Source: Paracoccaceae bacterium
GTDB taxonomy: Bacteria; Pseudomonadota; Alphaproteobacteria; Rhizobiales; Stappiaceae
Direction: 5' to 3'
Assembly (NCBI GenBank): GCA_013373445.1
Contig: JABXHV010000091.1
Location: forward strand, 1-51,673
DNA: 51,673 bases
How positions within the stretch are numbered: the stretch's first letter is position 1; each line of letters starts with the position of its first letter. Positions 50,947 to 51,673 of the stretch are shown here, one piece after another. The notes beneath the pieces were generated by a model. It was not told the DNA's origin and did not search any database. It saw only the letters and a list, made by a program, of their open reading frames with translations. The position numbers and the translations under genes are program-made.

Positions 50947-51673
50947 GTGACCCAGTCCCTCGATACCTTCAATTGCAAGAAAACGCTTCAGGTCGGTGAC
51001 AAGACCTACACTTATTTTTCCATTCCAGAAGCCGAGAAAAATGGCCTGGACGGCGTGTCGAAGTTGCCGTTCTCACTCAAGGTGGTGCTGGAGAACCTGC
51101 TGCGGTTTGAAGACAATCGCACAGTTGGCGCCGATGACATCAAGGCTGTGGCCAAGTGGCTTGTCGAGCGCAAGTCGACGCATGAGATTTCCTATCGTCC
51201 GGCGCGCGTCTTGATGCAGGATTTCACCGGCGTTCCGGCCGTTGTGGATCTGGCCGCCATGCGCGATGCCGCCGTCAAGCTTGGCGGCGATCCGAAGAAG
51301 GTCAACCCGCTGGTGCCTGTCGATCTGGTGATCGACCACTCGGTGATGATTGACTATTTCGGAACCCAGGATGCATTCCGCAAGAATGTTGAGCTGGAAT
51401 ATGAGCGCAACGGCGAACGCTACGAATTCCTGCGTTGGGGGCAATCCGCCTTTGATAATTTCCGCGCCGTTCCCCCCGGAACCGGTATCTGTCACCAGGT
51501 GAACCTGGAGTATCTGGCCCAAACCGTTTGGACCAAGGAAGAAGACGGCGAGACCGTTGCCTATCCTGACACTCTGGTGGGCACAGACAGTCACACCACC
51601 ATGGTCAACGGCCTGGCGGTGCTTGGCTGGGGTGTTGGCGGCATCGAGGCGGAAGCTGCGATGCTTGGCCAGC
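50947..51673 (+). CDS. acnA: Aconitate hydratase AcnA (3' end beyond the window)
   Basis: The start (about 242 residues) of aconitase, which isomerises citrate to isocitrate in the TCA cycle with a [4Fe-4S] cluster. It begins [18 protein letters not shown] at GTG 50947, with AAGGAGA nine bases upstream, and contains conserved motifs [30 protein letters not shown] and [17 protein letters not shown]. The cysteine ligands of the cluster and most of the protein lie outside the window. No stop is reached by the right edge. Confidence 0.96.
   Translation, partial: MTQSLDTFNCKKTLQVGDKTYTYFSIPEAEKNGLDGVSKLPFSLKVVLENLLRFEDNRTVGADDIKAVAKWLVERKSTHEISYRPARVLMQDFTGVPAVVDLAAMRDAAVKLGGDPKKVNPLVPVDLVIDHSVMIDYFGTQDAFRKNVELEYERNGERYEFLRWGQSAFDNFRAVPPGTGICHQVNLEYLAQTVWTKEEDGETVAYPDTLVGTDSHTTMVNGLAVLGWGVGGIEAEAAMLGQ

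Overview
The window is a chromosomal segment of an alphaproteobacterium. The most likely home is the Hyphomicrobiales/Stappiaceae side of the class (Roseibium- or Labrenzia-like). This rests on the gene families present (UrtABCDE, a C-P lyase operon with DUF1045 and a hexapeptide transferase, DUF2794, DUF1223, the ccmA-B-C-D-G order, glnK-amtB) and on a moderately GC-rich composition. It is inference, not a database match. No transposase, integrase, phage gene or CRISPR array is visible, so this is ordinary chromosome with nutrient-scavenging operons.

Layout. 1-5364: the urea ABC transporter urtABCDE, with urtA cut by the left edge. 5446-8400: a large AsmA-family protein. 8414-16284 (minus strand): a C-P lyase operon, phnG-H-I-J-K-L, then a hexapeptide acyltransferase, a DUF1045 2H phosphoesterase, phnM and phnN. 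It is divergent from its probable repressor gene phnF (16408-17142), with a strong palindromic operator between them. 17143-19010: a CYTH-CHAD protein and tRNA-Leu(CAA). 19178-21615: YqaA, DsbB, a small membrane protein, a zincin-fold protein that has lost its HExxH motif, and inorganic pyrophosphatase. 21771-25512: exported proteins, a GNAT acetyltransferase, DUF2794 and a Bax1 protein, with a possible small RNA or attenuator at 22947-23135. 25697-29817: ybbP-ybbA divergent from a TesA-like esterase, with a perfect inverted repeat between them. 29861-37843: an aldo/keto reductase, RNA 2',3'-cyclic phosphodiesterase, a glycosyltransferase, an alpha/beta hydrolase, an AlkA-type glycosylase, GluQRS, an AEC transporter and a hybrid histidine kinase. 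37954-41668: a membrane cluster (small protein, DedA, PAP2), LMW-PTP, PhhB, TusA-like and DUF924. 41669-43791: the glnK-amtB nitrogen unit behind a sigma-54-like promoter. 43904-46422: a HAD phosphatase, an unpartnered sugar ABC permease and a CDF metal transporter. 46581-50519: DUF1223 and cytochrome c maturation genes ccmABCD-ccmG. 50947 to the end: the start of aconitase acnA.

Themes. Three nutrient systems stand out: urea uptake, ammonium uptake with its PII regulator, and phosphonate breakdown. The phosphonate operon has the whole catalytic core and PhnM/PhnN, but no PhnCDE transporter and no PhnP in the window. The DUF1045 protein carries two HxT motifs and is the natural candidate for the PhnP step. 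The hexapeptide transferase is a candidate for a PhnO-like acylation. I found no clear defence system or other large novel system. The most unusual items are the degenerate zincin, the possible small RNA, the two operator-like palindromes and the orphan permease.
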